Shown here one piece after another: positions 22,001 to 31,600 of a DNA stretch of 64,000 nucleotides. Below the pieces are notes generated by a model. That model searched no databases, was not told the origin of the DNA, and worked only from the letters and a program-made list of their open reading frames with translations. The stretch is from assembly GCA_026874595.1 (NCBI GenBank), contig CM049322.1:35087840-35151839 (forward strand), written 5' to 3'. Numbering within the stretch: the first letter of the stretch is position 1; every line of letters starts with the position of its first letter. The stretch comes from Sipunculus nudus. Taxonomy: Eukaryota; Annelida; Sipuncula; Golfingiida; Sipunculidae. The position numbers and the translations under genes are program-made.

Positions 22001-24591
22001 ATCAAAATCACCCAGATTCAACAGTTCTCCTGAAATTTCAGAGCAAATTAACTTGAGAATGAGCTCAAGAACTGACAGATGGTTTTTGGTGAGGTACTCA
22101 AATTTAATTTAAAGATATTAGAACTAATAACTGAAAAGGTAAGCATGTCCATTTAAAGCTATCACATATGTAGCTGGTTTTCATTACACCACCAGGCAGA
22201 GAGTTACAGGTACCAGAAAATTCTTTCTATAACCAGGCAGAGAGTTACAGGTACCAGAAAATTTCCTCTATAACCAGACAAGGGTAGTGTAAACCCTGAG
22301 ACTACCACCTGGTTAAAGCTATAAGTACCTGGACCAAAAAAGTTATATCTAAAATACAGTATTAAAATTGGGATTCTTTTTTATTACAAGGGTTGATCCA
22401 TAGAATAAGTATCAACTATCAACTGTCTAAAGTTGGTCAGAAGTGTTAAATTAAATTAATATTTTGGGTGGATCTGGATTGCAGTTACAGGCATTAGTGA
22501 ATGCAAGTGCTCTTTGAGTGCTCTCTGGTTCATCACATCACCAGTTGAGTGCAACAAACTATGTTACTTAATTGGTTTGATTGAGTGACATAATATCACC
22601 CAGGCAGATTACAATGGCATGAGTATGAACAGCTATAATTAACATGCAGCATTTCTCTGGTACTACACCAAGGCTGCAAGGCAGTCTTGGACACTTGGTT
22701 AATTGCTGTGTAAACATGAAGGCCTGCAAGAGCTCAATGGTGAGTGTTTCTAGCCCAGGCATTAATTAGCAACTGTCCTAAAGCAGGATAACTTTGGCAC
22801 AGGGTTGCATTCATGTGTGCCATAAATGATTAAATTAATCATCTGCTTAGGTCCGCAATGAAAGGAAGTTGAGTTTAAACATATCACAATATAACACTTT
22901 ATTCATCTGGTAATAGGCTTTAGGCATTTTTCAGTTATGTATGAATTTAATATTTTAAATGTTTAAATGTTTTATTCAGCAAAACATAGAATGGAGAACA
23001 TGATCACTGGTACTGCTATAAACCTGCTAAACCTACCTACAGACTATTTTTCATTATCTGATCTATTTTGCAAAAGAATCTGGCAGCTTACATTACAGAA
23101 AGAGAAAAATATTGTATAAGCCTCATTGCTATGGTATCTTTTATTTTGTTTCAATTTAATTGCCACATTTAATCAATATCTTATAAACACTGGGTGAGTC
23201 GGGCACTTAACTTTCAAACAATTTGGCCTGATATCAAATGAAATGCTGAACTTTAGGTTAAACCTTTATGAACAAAATGTTGTGCATGGTTAAAGCAAAA
23301 GGGCTAAATGATATTTTGCCTTTTAAAGTTTCCTATCCACGTTCTGTCTTGAAGCATAAATATCTGTTTTTGTGTACACATTGTCTCAAAAACATCATAG
23401 CCGTTGGTCAAAAATGAATATCTGGAAATATGTAAGTACTGTCTATCAATAAATGAAGCAACTTTAAAATCTTTCTTACAGTTTGGCACCTAAGATGGAT
23501 TATATAATAATTATAAATATAGCTACTAAAATGCAAGAGACGACAGTTGACTCAAATGTTAATGGGTCAATGATGAAATTCAAGATCTGTTAGTGTTTCG
23601 GTACAACCAAAATTAGACATGGCACAGGTCAGACTCTATAGTTGGGCAAAAGACATGATTCAATACATACATGTGTACAAATAATTATATTCTGATATCA
23701 ATATTTTATTTTATAAATCAATCAAAGTTTGTCTTGGCTAAAGGTTGCACTTGTAGAATCTGAGAGTAAGAGAAGTGTGTGGTAAAATAAACAATATTTA
23801 TTTTGGCTAATGAGCTTAATTAAAAGGTGCAAGTTAGGTACTCATTGATTACAGGCTGCTGACAGTGCTGTCACTTGTGACAAATCAAATTCGAGTGATC
23901 ATTGCCAACAAATGCCAAACAGCCAATGACAACTGAAATTGACATTGTTCGATTAGATTGGTTTCTCATAAAATTCAAGATCAGATTAAAAACTGACATT
24001 TCTTGGCCTTGATTTAATATAAATTAATCCCTGGATTGCATGATCGTGAGAATTTCTAAATTTGTGGTACTTTTAAATGCAGTGACGGCGGCCTGGTGCT
24101 CTGCAATGTGATGGCAAAATTTCGTAAGACCAACGTACACGCACCCAGTCAACAGATTTCCTGTTTCGGTTTTATCAGACCCCTGTCCAGTTTGACAGCT
24201 TGTAAACACAAATATCGGAATGACCCTGCGACTACATATACAAAATCTTGACCACTTATGCCTAAAGATTCGTAAATTAAGCAATTAATGCAAAGACGAA
24301 GTGATTTTTGGACAGAAATTAGCAGGATTTTAAGGGAGATTTGCAACAGCTTGGCTGGCTCATTGCAAAAAGTAACTGGGTGGGCAGAAATCGGGGATGG
24401 ACTAATTTTTCCAAACTTGCCTCGTCGTCTGAGTCACCAAACAGCTCTCTGAAGAGTTTCAATCCTCGATAAATAGATGCTACAACTTGAAGAGATGGGT
24501 CTAGCTCATTCTGTTGGTCATCTATGCCATATGTAATCCCCTTTCGTCCGAATCTGTATCCAGGACGGCCAGGGAACCGAAGCCGCGCCAT
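6867..24591 (-). CDS. KMT2A/B (trx): KMT2A/B (MLL/trithorax) H3K4 methyltransferase, N-terminal half, 7 exons, 3' end outside window
   Basis: Orthologue of trithorax/MLL1-2, the nuclear COMPASS-like enzyme that methylates histone H3 lysine 4 and maintains active transcription. Exons (minus strand): 24591-24421, 21156-19662, 11342-11118, 10761-10579 (or 10569), 10223-10128, 8924-8427, 7046-6867; about 950 residues are readable. Domain order: menin-binding RLRFPGRPG (residues 3-11), LQV..SI..L..FRELFG segment, EFEGF integrase-binding-domain motif (58-62), four AT-hook GRP cores (about 190-300), two-part Cys4-type finger (about 585-650), and GPRIKHVCRKAAVALGR with RLSALPL, which in vertebrate KMT2A/B immediately precedes CXXC. 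The catalytic SET domain is not visible because the gene continues left of base 1. Phases agree at every junction except one donor ambiguity in exon 4. Exons 3-7 are all phase 1-1. It is divergent from DIXDC1. Family identity is secure; A versus B cannot be assigned because that duplication is vertebrate. Confidence 0.95.
7047..8426. other. KMT2 intron between exons 7 and 6
   Basis: Unique-looking sequence with a GC-richer block at 7290-7640 that I cannot identify, and a tRNA-derived SINE-like piece at 8096-8172. No further exon recognised. Confidence 0.6.
8096..8172 (+). repeat. tRNA-derived SINE-like sequence
   Basis: TAGCGTAGTGGTTAAGGC resembles a pol III A box and CTGTTCGAAACCCC a B box at tRNA-like spacing. 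The stems do not fold as a tRNA, so this is a SINE head, not a gene. Confidence 0.5.
8427..8924 (-). CDS. KMT2A/B (trx): KMT2 exon 6: pre-CXXC GPRIKHVCR segment
   Basis: 498 bp, acceptor tttaaatttttcag, donor CAG/GTAAGG, phase 1-1. A low-complexity Ser/Pro/Thr stretch is followed by RGPRIKHVCRKAAVALGRP, a phenylalanine-proline-rich bridge and RLSALPLQEKEKV. The same order (GPRIKHVCRRAAVALGR, then LSALP) precedes CXXC in vertebrate KMT2A and KMT2B. This is the most diagnostic stretch for family assignment. Confidence 0.95.
9036..9808. mobile_element. DNA-transposon-like element with TAAAG..GGCATAC ends
   Basis: Left end TTAAAGCCTGGCATACACAT; the right end inverted reads TAAAGGCGGCATACGTGTTG. 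TTA may be a 3-bp target duplication (PIF/Harbinger style), which I cannot confirm. An internal palindrome around 9745-9790 is built from GTTGAGTTGAGTT. In KMT2 intron 5. Confidence 0.55.
10128..10223 (-). CDS. KMT2A/B (trx): KMT2 exon 5: short lysine-rich exon
   Basis: 96 bp after tattatattacag, phase 1 in and out, donor AAG/GTAGGT. It encodes QHVIETDDKKREKQKVKVKV and a further basic tail (RTKKVKQAKGEG). No domain recognised. It is supported by phase continuity with exon 6 and by its protein-like charge bias in AT-rich intron DNA. The length is a multiple of three, so it could be skipped without changing frame. Confidence 0.75.
10569..10761 (-). CDS. KMT2A/B (trx): KMT2 exon 4: second half of nuclear-receptor-like zinc module
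   Basis: Enters in phase 1 after ttttttttcag and completes C-RKGGK-C across the junction, followed by VITSGASC, IAC and RFERC: C-x5-C-x7-C-x2-C-x4-C, close to the second nuclear-receptor finger (C-x5-C-x9-C-x2-C-x4-C). After the finger, THEFIVSRSKRPIVTQPF recalls the conserved basic segment after the finger region of trithorax proteins (my inference). Two donors compete. CAG/GTCATC (exon end 10579) keeps frame with exon 5 but is weak. GTAAGT 10 bases further (exon end 10569) is strong but shifts frame and meets TGA in exon 5. The right end is therefore uncertain. Confidence 0.85.
11118..11342 (-). CDS. KMT2A/B (trx): KMT2 exon 3: first half of nuclear-receptor-like zinc module
   Basis: 225 bp, phase 1 in (tgttacag) and phase 1 out (G/GTAAGT). 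It encodes CPVC, 14 residues, CSACVRFYLRR, then a basic spacer ending KFACRKGG. C-x2-C-x14-C-x2-C followed by FYLRR resembles the first finger and recognition helix of nuclear-receptor DNA-binding domains. Drosophila Trithorax is known to carry such a variant finger; vertebrate MLL1/2 do not have it at this place. The last cysteine of this exon pairs with those of exon 4. Confidence 0.9.
11580..12436 (-). pseudogene. non-LTR retrotransposon reverse-transcriptase fragment, frameshifted, containing a minisatellite
   Basis: Minus-strand translation at 12436-12137 gives MDKRLSIKKMINLKFRVAMS and then GLIPSHLDYSNSLYYDLPLS, the C-terminal thumb region of CR1/Jockey/L2-type LINE reverse transcriptases (typically HLDYCNSLLYGLP). 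After a frame change it continues IGKLQTIQNIVAK, equivalent to KLQRVQNAAAR in such elements, then the repeat array, then TRRSEYKSATEALKELTLAS, equivalent to TRKYEHITPLLKELHWLPV. It is broken by the array, a frameshift and a T-run (12399-12417), and is not functional. Lies in KMT2 intron 2. Confidence 0.8.
11661..12119. repeat. 33-bp minisatellite, 14 near-identical copies
   Basis: Unit AACCTTGCTTTGCAACAATA plus TTCTGGACAAAAT; copies begin at 11661 and every 33 bp to 12090. Only a few single-base variants are present (copies at 11760, 11859-11892 and 12090). Because 33 is a multiple of three, the reverse-transcriptase frame stays open as 11-residue repeats (QNIVAKQGYFV), and several other frames are open too. 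It ends about 320 bp upstream of the KMT2 exon 3 acceptor. Confidence 0.97.
12440..13077. other. KMT2 intron 2, no feature except a G run
   Basis: Includes a 22-base G homopolymer at 12863-12884. Nothing else recognised. Confidence 0.6.
13078..15318. mobile_element. 2.24-kb DNA element with imperfect terminal inverted repeats and TA flanks
   Basis: Left end CCGTAAATCTTGTTTTTATG; the reverse complement of the right end reads CCATAAATCCTGTTTTTATC. Both ends are flanked by TA, consistent with a TA target duplication. Related GCCGCAYCC blocks recur inside each end. No transposase frame, so non-autonomous. The interior (13600-14340) is CpG-richer and contains ATGGCT/ATGGCTCC motifs like those in animal promoters. 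Confidence 0.65.
15795..17445. repeat. 24-bp minisatellite (about 65-70 units) with 453-bp higher-order period
   Basis: Consensus unit CTTCCAGACGTCAATGCCCT plus AACA. Units diverge toward the left end and are most regular on the right. The array translates as LTLPDVNA repeats, which is incidental. A distinctive variant (CAATACTTCCAGACGACAAT) recurs at 16501 and 16954, and ACTTCCAAATCAATGTCCT at 16601 and 17054, both 453 bp apart. Lies in KMT2 intron 2. Confidence 0.95.
17780..18670. repeat. old, diverged tandem repeat of roughly 150-bp units
   Basis: Recurring words: CTGACTTTCAGGGTGCT, CAGAATATAGTTCACAG, AACAGTTCACAGAATAGAGG, GAAGTTTCTAGATCCCATGG. Ends GTTAGCTGAGCTAATAAAA, like the R1 terminus. 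Confidence 0.6.
18671..19661. other. KMT2 intron 2, left of exon 2
   Basis: AT-rich single-copy-looking sequence. No exon, RNA gene or repeat recognised. Confidence 0.55.
19662..21156 (-). CDS. KMT2A/B (trx): KMT2 exon 2: large basic exon with EFEGF motif and AT-hooks
   Basis: 1,495 bp, entering in phase 0 after ccttttccag and leaving in phase 1 at A/GTAAGT. It begins EFEGFSQEE, the hydrophobic-acidic motif recognised by the LEDGF integrase-binding domain. The Lys/Arg-rich body has GRP AT-hook cores in RKRGRPALN (residues about 188-196), KRGPGRPPS (about 219-227), RRGPGRPRK (about 230-238) and RKPGRPPR (about 296-303). AT-hooks give minor-groove DNA binding in MLL. A later basic stretch ending TDEDYWAHK weakly recalls the MLL region after its hooks. 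Long open frames on the opposite strand (20465-20986) are antisense shadows of this exon. Confidence 0.93.
21157..24420. other. KMT2 intron 1 (GC-AG)
   Basis: 3.26-kb intron with donor GCAAGT and acceptor ccttttccag. It holds a 17-bp perfect hairpin (21327-21377), related words GTAAGTACCTGGACCA at about 21465 and 22325, and a 42-bp tandem pair (22195-22275). The rest is AT-rich and unassigned. Confidence 0.75.
21327..21377. repeat. perfect 17-bp inverted repeat with 17-nt loop
   Basis: AAGATCTGGGTTGTTCT at 21327-21343 and its exact reverse complement at 21361-21377. It lies about 170 bases upstream of the exon 2 acceptor in the KMT2 pre-mRNA. Confidence 0.9.
24421..24591 (-). CDS. KMT2A/B (trx): KMT2 exon 1: menin-binding motif and LEDGF-contact segment
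   Basis: 57 codons from the ATG at 24591. The RLRFPGRPG motif at residues 3-11 has the R-x-R-F-P-x-R-P-G form of the high-affinity menin-binding motif at the MLL N-terminus. Residues 32-52 (PSLQVVASIYRGLKLFRELF) match the MLL segment that contacts LEDGF together with menin. The start codon lies in a YY1-like context (AACATGGCGCGG). The exon ends in phase 0 at GAG followed by GCAAGT, a consensus GC-type donor: reading through gives unrelated residues, whereas splicing there joins DSDDE to EFEGF. Confidence 0.93.
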
Positions 24592-25592
24592 GTTGGATAG
24601 TCTTGTGCCCTGAATGGGCCACAGATGTCGCTAGTGCGTATCTGCCCCATCGTTTCACTTATTTACTGCACAAATAATTATATATATTAAATATTATTTC
24701 ATTTACATCAATCACGGGAAACAATTTAACTTTTCGCATGATGGTAATGGAAACTCGTTATATTTTCAATTAAAGTATTTGTTATACCCGTTAAAGTTAA
24801 GCGTCGTGCTGCGTATCCAGATTTCGGGGCCCTGTGGAGCCAATGAACGTGCGTAGATTACCCGCCAAATGGATTGCCAGCTCGCTTCGAAGTGATTATT
24901 TTAGGCTCTCTATCGTTTGACAGGTGCATATAGTGTACTAATTACGTTCATTTTATGAGTGTTTATTTATTTATGCAATTTTAAGACTGAAACTATCGTT
25001 TAATGACATTTTTCACTCTTATACGCTTGCCCAACGTCGTGCGCTCATGTATTTGTAAACAATCCCAGTTGATATCCCATCCCACCCGTGCGCGAGTGTT
25101 CCCTGTTGTACACACGCAACTCGCGAATGTTTATATCGAACTACAGAAAGGGTTAAACGTGCCCGAACGTGTTCCCAGAAATATATCCGACCCAAGTTCA
25201 AATATACCATACAAAATTCCACATAAGTACAACCGGGGCCAGGGATATGTTTATGCACAGTCCGGGACCAAATTGACATTTCTCAGCTGAGCGAGTATTA
25301 ATCAGTTATAAATCTAATTACTGTAATTAGGATTTTTCAATACTGGACAGGAATCTGCGAGGTGTAAGTGACAAGTTCGTTCAGGTTGGACTAATTAATC
25401 TTTTAATTAAAGCAGTTGCCCAGGGTGAGTATTTCACAAGTGTCAGTGTACGTATAAGCAAACGTGCGGCACAGCTCAGAGCATTGACAGCTGAAATCGA
25501 CAACACAAAGGTATGCGGATAGTGGTTCACTGGGTACAAAAAGGGATATAACACTATTAAATCCACATATATTATTACGGACTGTCAACACA
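24592..25592. promoter_or_regulatory. divergent promoter interval between KMT2 and DIXDC1
   Basis: 1,001 bp separate the two start codons. Compared with the flanks it is richer in CpG (for example around 24795-24870 and 25020-25140) and has no TATA box next to either start. The KMT2 start codon lies in a YY1-like AACATGGCGCGG context. It holds the 5' UTRs and core promoters of both genes by position. The exact transcription starts are not visible. Confidence 0.7.
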
Positions 25593-25952
25593 ATGTCAGA
25601 GTCTAGTGGAAGCATGCGATCACGGACGGGGTCGCTCCTTTCGGACAGCGGATATCCCCCGTCCCCCACGTGCGACCGTGTCCCGACCCCCGGGGCAACT
25701 TTTGATGGAATATATTCTGATCATATGCTTCAATCTTTGCCTTTTCTTGGCGGACACAGGACTCCTGTGATTAGAGCAAGTCCTTGTGGTATGCAAAGAC
25801 GGATGTGGAATACAGGACCTACTCAGTACGGGGGTTCCATCCCCGAGCGCCCCTGCAGTTTACCCCTGGGGTACGGAGGTTGGACCCCTGAGACCCCCCA
25901 GGGTAGACCAACCACCCCCGCCACCCCACAAGAAGAGAACAAACGTAGAAAG
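25593..25952 (+). CDS. DIXDC1: DIXDC1 exon 1: 120-aa Pro/Ser-rich leader
   Basis: Opens at ATG 25593 and ends in phase 0 at AAAG/GTATGG. The peptide is low-complexity, with repeated proline-directed Ser/Thr sites ([22 protein letters not shown]) and a basic NKRRK end. I find no counterpart in vertebrate DIXDC1. GC content is well above the neighbours, as expected beside a promoter. Confidence 0.85.
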
Positions 25953-26724
25953 GTATGGTTCATTATCATTATTATTTAATTTATTATTTCAATAATACTA
26001 ATTATTATTATTTTTAATATTATTATTAATTAATTATTTATTTTTTTATATATTTGTTATGTTTGTATATTATATTAATATATAATTTATATATCTGTTG
26101 ATAAATATATATAATATATATTATGTTTTTGGGAACTATTATCTAGGGATGAATATTTCCCGGGACGTTGAGTTGCAATGATGATTTAAATATAGTTTTT
26201 GAAGTTTTAAATAAATACGTTTGTACATTAATTTTAAATACAATCTAAATTTCCTATATGATTTATTTCAATAACTTTACGCAAAATTGAACAGCATGTC
26301 TTTTATGAAATTCCCTTTTTTAATTTACACGCAACAGTTAATGTTATTTCTGTAAGAATGGTCGCCATATACACTTGTAACATTACTAATGATCAGTTTG
26401 AGCACGCCTATGTTCCAGAATTTATCATCATTATTTTCTGTCGATCTTGCCTTATATTTTATTGGACCCGTGTAAAAGGAGCAAACGGCCTCATAATTTA
26501 CACATGCCTTTTTAACCTTTGACCTTTTCACATTATACACTCAGCTAACAAATAACGTGTTTATTTCATGTATAGACATGCAAGTGTATAAGTAACAGTA
26601 TTTCAGTTTGCATGTTATTTTAATTTTGGCATGTTTTTGTTTATGTTATCTTTCATAGGCTAAGATGTACTTTATCATACGATATTTAATCGTATTATAA
26701 TGATACTGAAGCTCATCCTTGAAT

Positions 26725-26776
<52 letters not shown>

Positions 26777-28556
26777 TTGATGCCTGGCTGTGTATGTTAA
26801 CAAACAAAAGTGAGCGTCAAACCATATAAAAGCAATATACAAACACATTTTTTTAAAGAAAACACACCAACATGACCATCCATCGTGTCAGATTTCATAA
26901 TTAACGGCAAGCGCAACTTATATTTAGCAAATATATTACATGACTGCATGCTATTAATTGTGAAACATATTAAACTTATATAATGTGTTATATAAATATC
27001 GTGTGTGCTTATCCTGTACAAACTGTGAGGAATTATTAAATGGGCCTAACCCTTCAAATATAACTCACAGTTAGAACCCCATTTTCAATTATAATTGATT
27101 TGATTCCATTTCCAGAAATGACGGATTGAAAACTCGCTCACACACATATATCTACCGCAAGATTTCGATATAGATGCATGATAAAACCACATATATATTC
27201 ATCCAGTTATTATCCCTGTAAAACTACCACAAATTCTTCACGCATGATATAGTTTTTCTGAATTATGTCTTGATTGATTTTTACCTTTTTTCATTATCTC
27301 TTACGGCGACTTATCATTATCCGCATTACAAAATTAGAAAAAAATTGTGTAGGATTATTTTTTTGTAAAATTTATAAATTGGAATCAAAATTGATGTACT
27401 CTAGATATCATTGTTTGTAATAGTAAGTATAGAAAATCGATTTTCCATCCATAAACCTCCGTCTTTACTGAGGAGAATATCCGTCAGATATTTTAATCAC
27501 TGAGCCAATGAATAGATGGACGAGTCATCAATTAATCAGGTGATATACCAGTGACGACTTGCCTGATCGGTGGCGCCATCTGTTAATCGGTTTTGAAATT
27601 GCTTATCCACGGGCACCTGTGAATAATCTCAAACGGTGTACAAAATAAACCTAAATATCATTACTGGTATATCAATTTGAACAAATCTTTGTATAGATAG
27701 AATAACAATTGTAAAAGAAACTCGTTCATAATCGTAATTTATTTACAGAATGGGGATTTATCGAAGGCAGTGACGTCGGTTTGAGGGTATTTTGTTCCGC
27801 CATTTTTCAATTTTGACAACCGCTTGTGCTCGCGTTGTTTACAATGTGCATATGTTATTGACTGTCGAATCCCGAGAGCTCCTCTCAAGACAAGAGGATA
27901 TTTTCAAAATAGGACAAACATGGTAAGACTTGAAAAATTTCAGAATTTATTAAATCTATAAGTATTGTTTGTCAGTCACCGGTGATTAATTTATAAGGCA
28001 GACATAAGCAGCATGGATTCGGTTGTGTTGTGGCTGGTCGGCCGTTGCTTGCAGTAAACTTGAAACGTTAATTGCTGGGTACTGGAACTGGGTTAGTCTG
28101 GCCTTTGCGAAATTATGGGCAACGTATTGTAAAGGAATTGGATTGTAGGTTGACGTGTGATCAATATATTGTATATATTTATGTATATTCATTGAATTCT
28201 AAGGGAAATAAAGGCTAACAAAATTAATTGACAAGGTGGTGTAGTCACAAAATGAAAAATATGATTTCCAAAAAAAATCTTGTATATTTATAAAAAAGAA
28301 CCTAGTTATAATATATTGATATTATTTTGTGACAGTACAGTGTTTGAATATGTACTTGCTGGAATTACTCAAAATTTCATGCATAATGTCAAATGTTTTG
28401 CAGATCATCATATACTAATCTGAACCCACATTTTAAGTCGTTCATTTTAGTGTCAATGTGAAAACTATTTCATATATATATTAATTTTTCAGTAGGCATG
28501 TATTCTATAATTGTAAATAAACCCTTATTGACTAATCAAGATTTGGCTTAGGCATA

Positions 28557-28604
<48 letters not shown>

Positions 28605-31600
28605 AGGGAGAGAGAGATGAATAAACAATTACAATTTAGTTTGGCCAGACACTTTCACCATGTGTTACACGAAAGGTCTGTAAAAAACCATGTTTGTATG
28701 ATATTGCAAGGAACATATGTAAATGTGATACAGAAAAACTTAATTTGTAAAAAAAATGGAATTATCATTTTGAATTCATTCTCTTGATGATGTCTCAAGC
28801 ATTAGAATCCTCAATTATTAAAATTTTATTTTACCTAAATGGCACTTCCATATACTTTTAATTATATAAATAAATTCTCTTTCCTCTCTCCAAGACTCTT
28901 CTTGCCTTCCTCTTTCTTTCCTCTCTCTCTCTGTCTCTCTGTCTCTCGCATTCATGTTTCACCTTTGCCACATTTGTGTTGAGAAATATCTGAATACTAA
29001 TTTATTTTTCTTTGAAAATATGTAATAATCATTATACATGGAAATACATATGTAAAAATTATACATGTATTTATATAAGATATGCTGCAGGTGCCAGCAT
29101 TTTTGTTACTTAGATATGAAGAATGTGTTCTGTTGAATGAAGCATAAAAGGTGCCAGGAGATTATAGGGAGCTGCATTCCAGGTTGTTTGATCCTGGTGC
29201 CCTAAAGTACATTCCTGTGTCTCCACTTTTCATTAGTGAGACAAAAAGGATTAACAAGATAATTGCTATGATACCAGTCAAGAGAGCTTGAAGATTGCTC
29301 GTTTTGATCAGTCACTCAGCTGAGTGCTTCTGGGATACCAGCAAGCAGTGGTAATGTCCAACTGTGGTAGGCCTGCAGCACTTTTTGTAAAACTGTTTTT
29401 ATGTTCTGGCAGATTTATACATGATGGAGGCTATGGATAAAATTTAATACCAGTTGTTTATTAATAAATAACATTCAGTGATGAGGGTAATTATACTCTT
29501 AATGATGATGATAACAATAATAGCAGTAATAATAGCCAAAAGCTCTCAGCTCATATCTTTGCTAATGCATTTGTATCAGTCCCAAAATTCCACCTTTATA
29601 TTCAATCTGTTGTACACATTGTTTTATGGAGTGGTAATTATATTTATTAATTTATATAGTGAAAATATGTTTAAAAAAATTCTGTAAGTTTAAATTGACA
29701 AACATATTTCCTTTGATTGAAAATAATAATTGAAAATTTATATGTACTAAATGTCGAGACATATTGAATAAAATAAATAAACAGTTTGTAATGATTTAAC
29801 AAAAAATTGTAAAAACAGATTAATCATTGGTCTCATAACCTCCAGTAAACTATTAAATATTGTTTTAGATATCAATTTGACCGTCCCCATTTAACATTGT
29901 TTTGCCTATAAGCCCAATGAACATGAAATTTAGGCCCTGTTTCATATAAACCATTCATGTACACAGTAAGGTCATGATTGGTTTTCTTGGTGAGCAGTTA
30001 GTTCTAGCTTGAGTAGCCTAATTCACTGCAGGCCCCCTTGAAATGAGCCACTAAGCAGGAAATCCACAAATGAAATAAACAGAAGGCATGAAATCAACAT
30101 GGCACAACTATGCCTGGAATGTCACAACACAATGGCACAAAGGACCATGCATATAGCACAGGCTTGATAGATCAGCCAGATAAGATTTTGATCATTGTAT
30201 GCCTTGCAGTATCAGAAACGCTCATTCCCTTGGCAGGTCATGGTTGCATGAATGTGAAATATTATTTCCTTGGTGTTTAATAAAATGTTTCCAAAGTAAA
30301 AGTACCACTATATATAAATATATATCAGGAACTATCTTGTCTTATATCTTATGTAACATTTATTCCTTCTCTGAGTAGAATTATATTACATAATTAGTTT
30401 TTCTTCAGATTTATTTGATAATCTATATATCTGTGCACATTTTGTCATAGTCTCATGTTCACTTTGTAAACATTCTGCATATGGATAGAGTTTCACTAGA
30501 AATTCAGTAGGAGTGTTATAGAGAAAGAGTGCATTAAGATAAAAAAGAAATTTGGAAATATATATTGCATATAAAAAAATGCACTGAAATGTTTGCTGTA
30601 TATTTTTATGACAGCAAGTGTGAATGTATATGGCCCTAATTGAAGTGAATGAGAACTAAGTATTGGAGGTGAAATTGATTTTGAAGTAGATTGTCAATTG
30701 CAGCAGAAGTATGTGGCACTTATATCATGACTGTTTTAAGACCCAACGATTGTTCTGTATGGGTAAGAGGGACTTGTATCAGTGTAATGATCGGAGGTTA
30801 AGTGTAGTTTGTGGTAGCATATCATCTGTGCCCCCTCCCACCACTGAGACATTCACACTGCTTGGAATAGATAATGTAATCATGTCAGGCAGGGGAGAAA
30901 ATATGGTTAAATAGGTCAGGTTAAAATGATAGCAACCCTGTCCCTGTGTTTGTGTACAGTAAAAATGATAGCTGCTGTGTCAGTATGTACATAACAGGGG
31001 TTCTCATTGTGGAATTTGTCCCCTGTTAACTTGAAAATGTCAAGCGATGTCTGTATTCCAGGTTTTGTACTTTTGGTAAGTTTTAAATACAATATATCAG
31101 AAAACTAAATTTTGGAAATTTAGCCATAAAACATATATGGGCATCCTGCTAGACATTTCCTGAGGTAATATGCTGAGTAGTAAAGAATGTTTTCACTTGA
31201 TAATCCAGTATTCCTTCTACGGTGGTTCATCATTCATTCCGGGGTCAACTTGATTTGAGGAATATTTTTTAAACTTAAACCATAACCTTTAATTTGCAAA
31301 GGTAACCTCAGGCAGCACCAACCACACCAAAGAATACTTTACTACAAGTTTTCATACTCCCGTCTGCTGATGGGAGTATAATGGTATGGCCACCGTCTGT
31401 CAGTCCATTAACCTTTAGTGTCACCATGATAACTTGCCAGGGCTTTGATGGATTTTTTGCGAGACTCACCATAAGTACTTATAAACAGATCATCTGGCCC
31501 AAATTCAATTATGGGCAACGTCGCTGCATATTTAATAAGGTCAAGGATCACTTGGCTATTTTTTGGTGTCGCCATGATAACTAACAAAGAATAATATATT

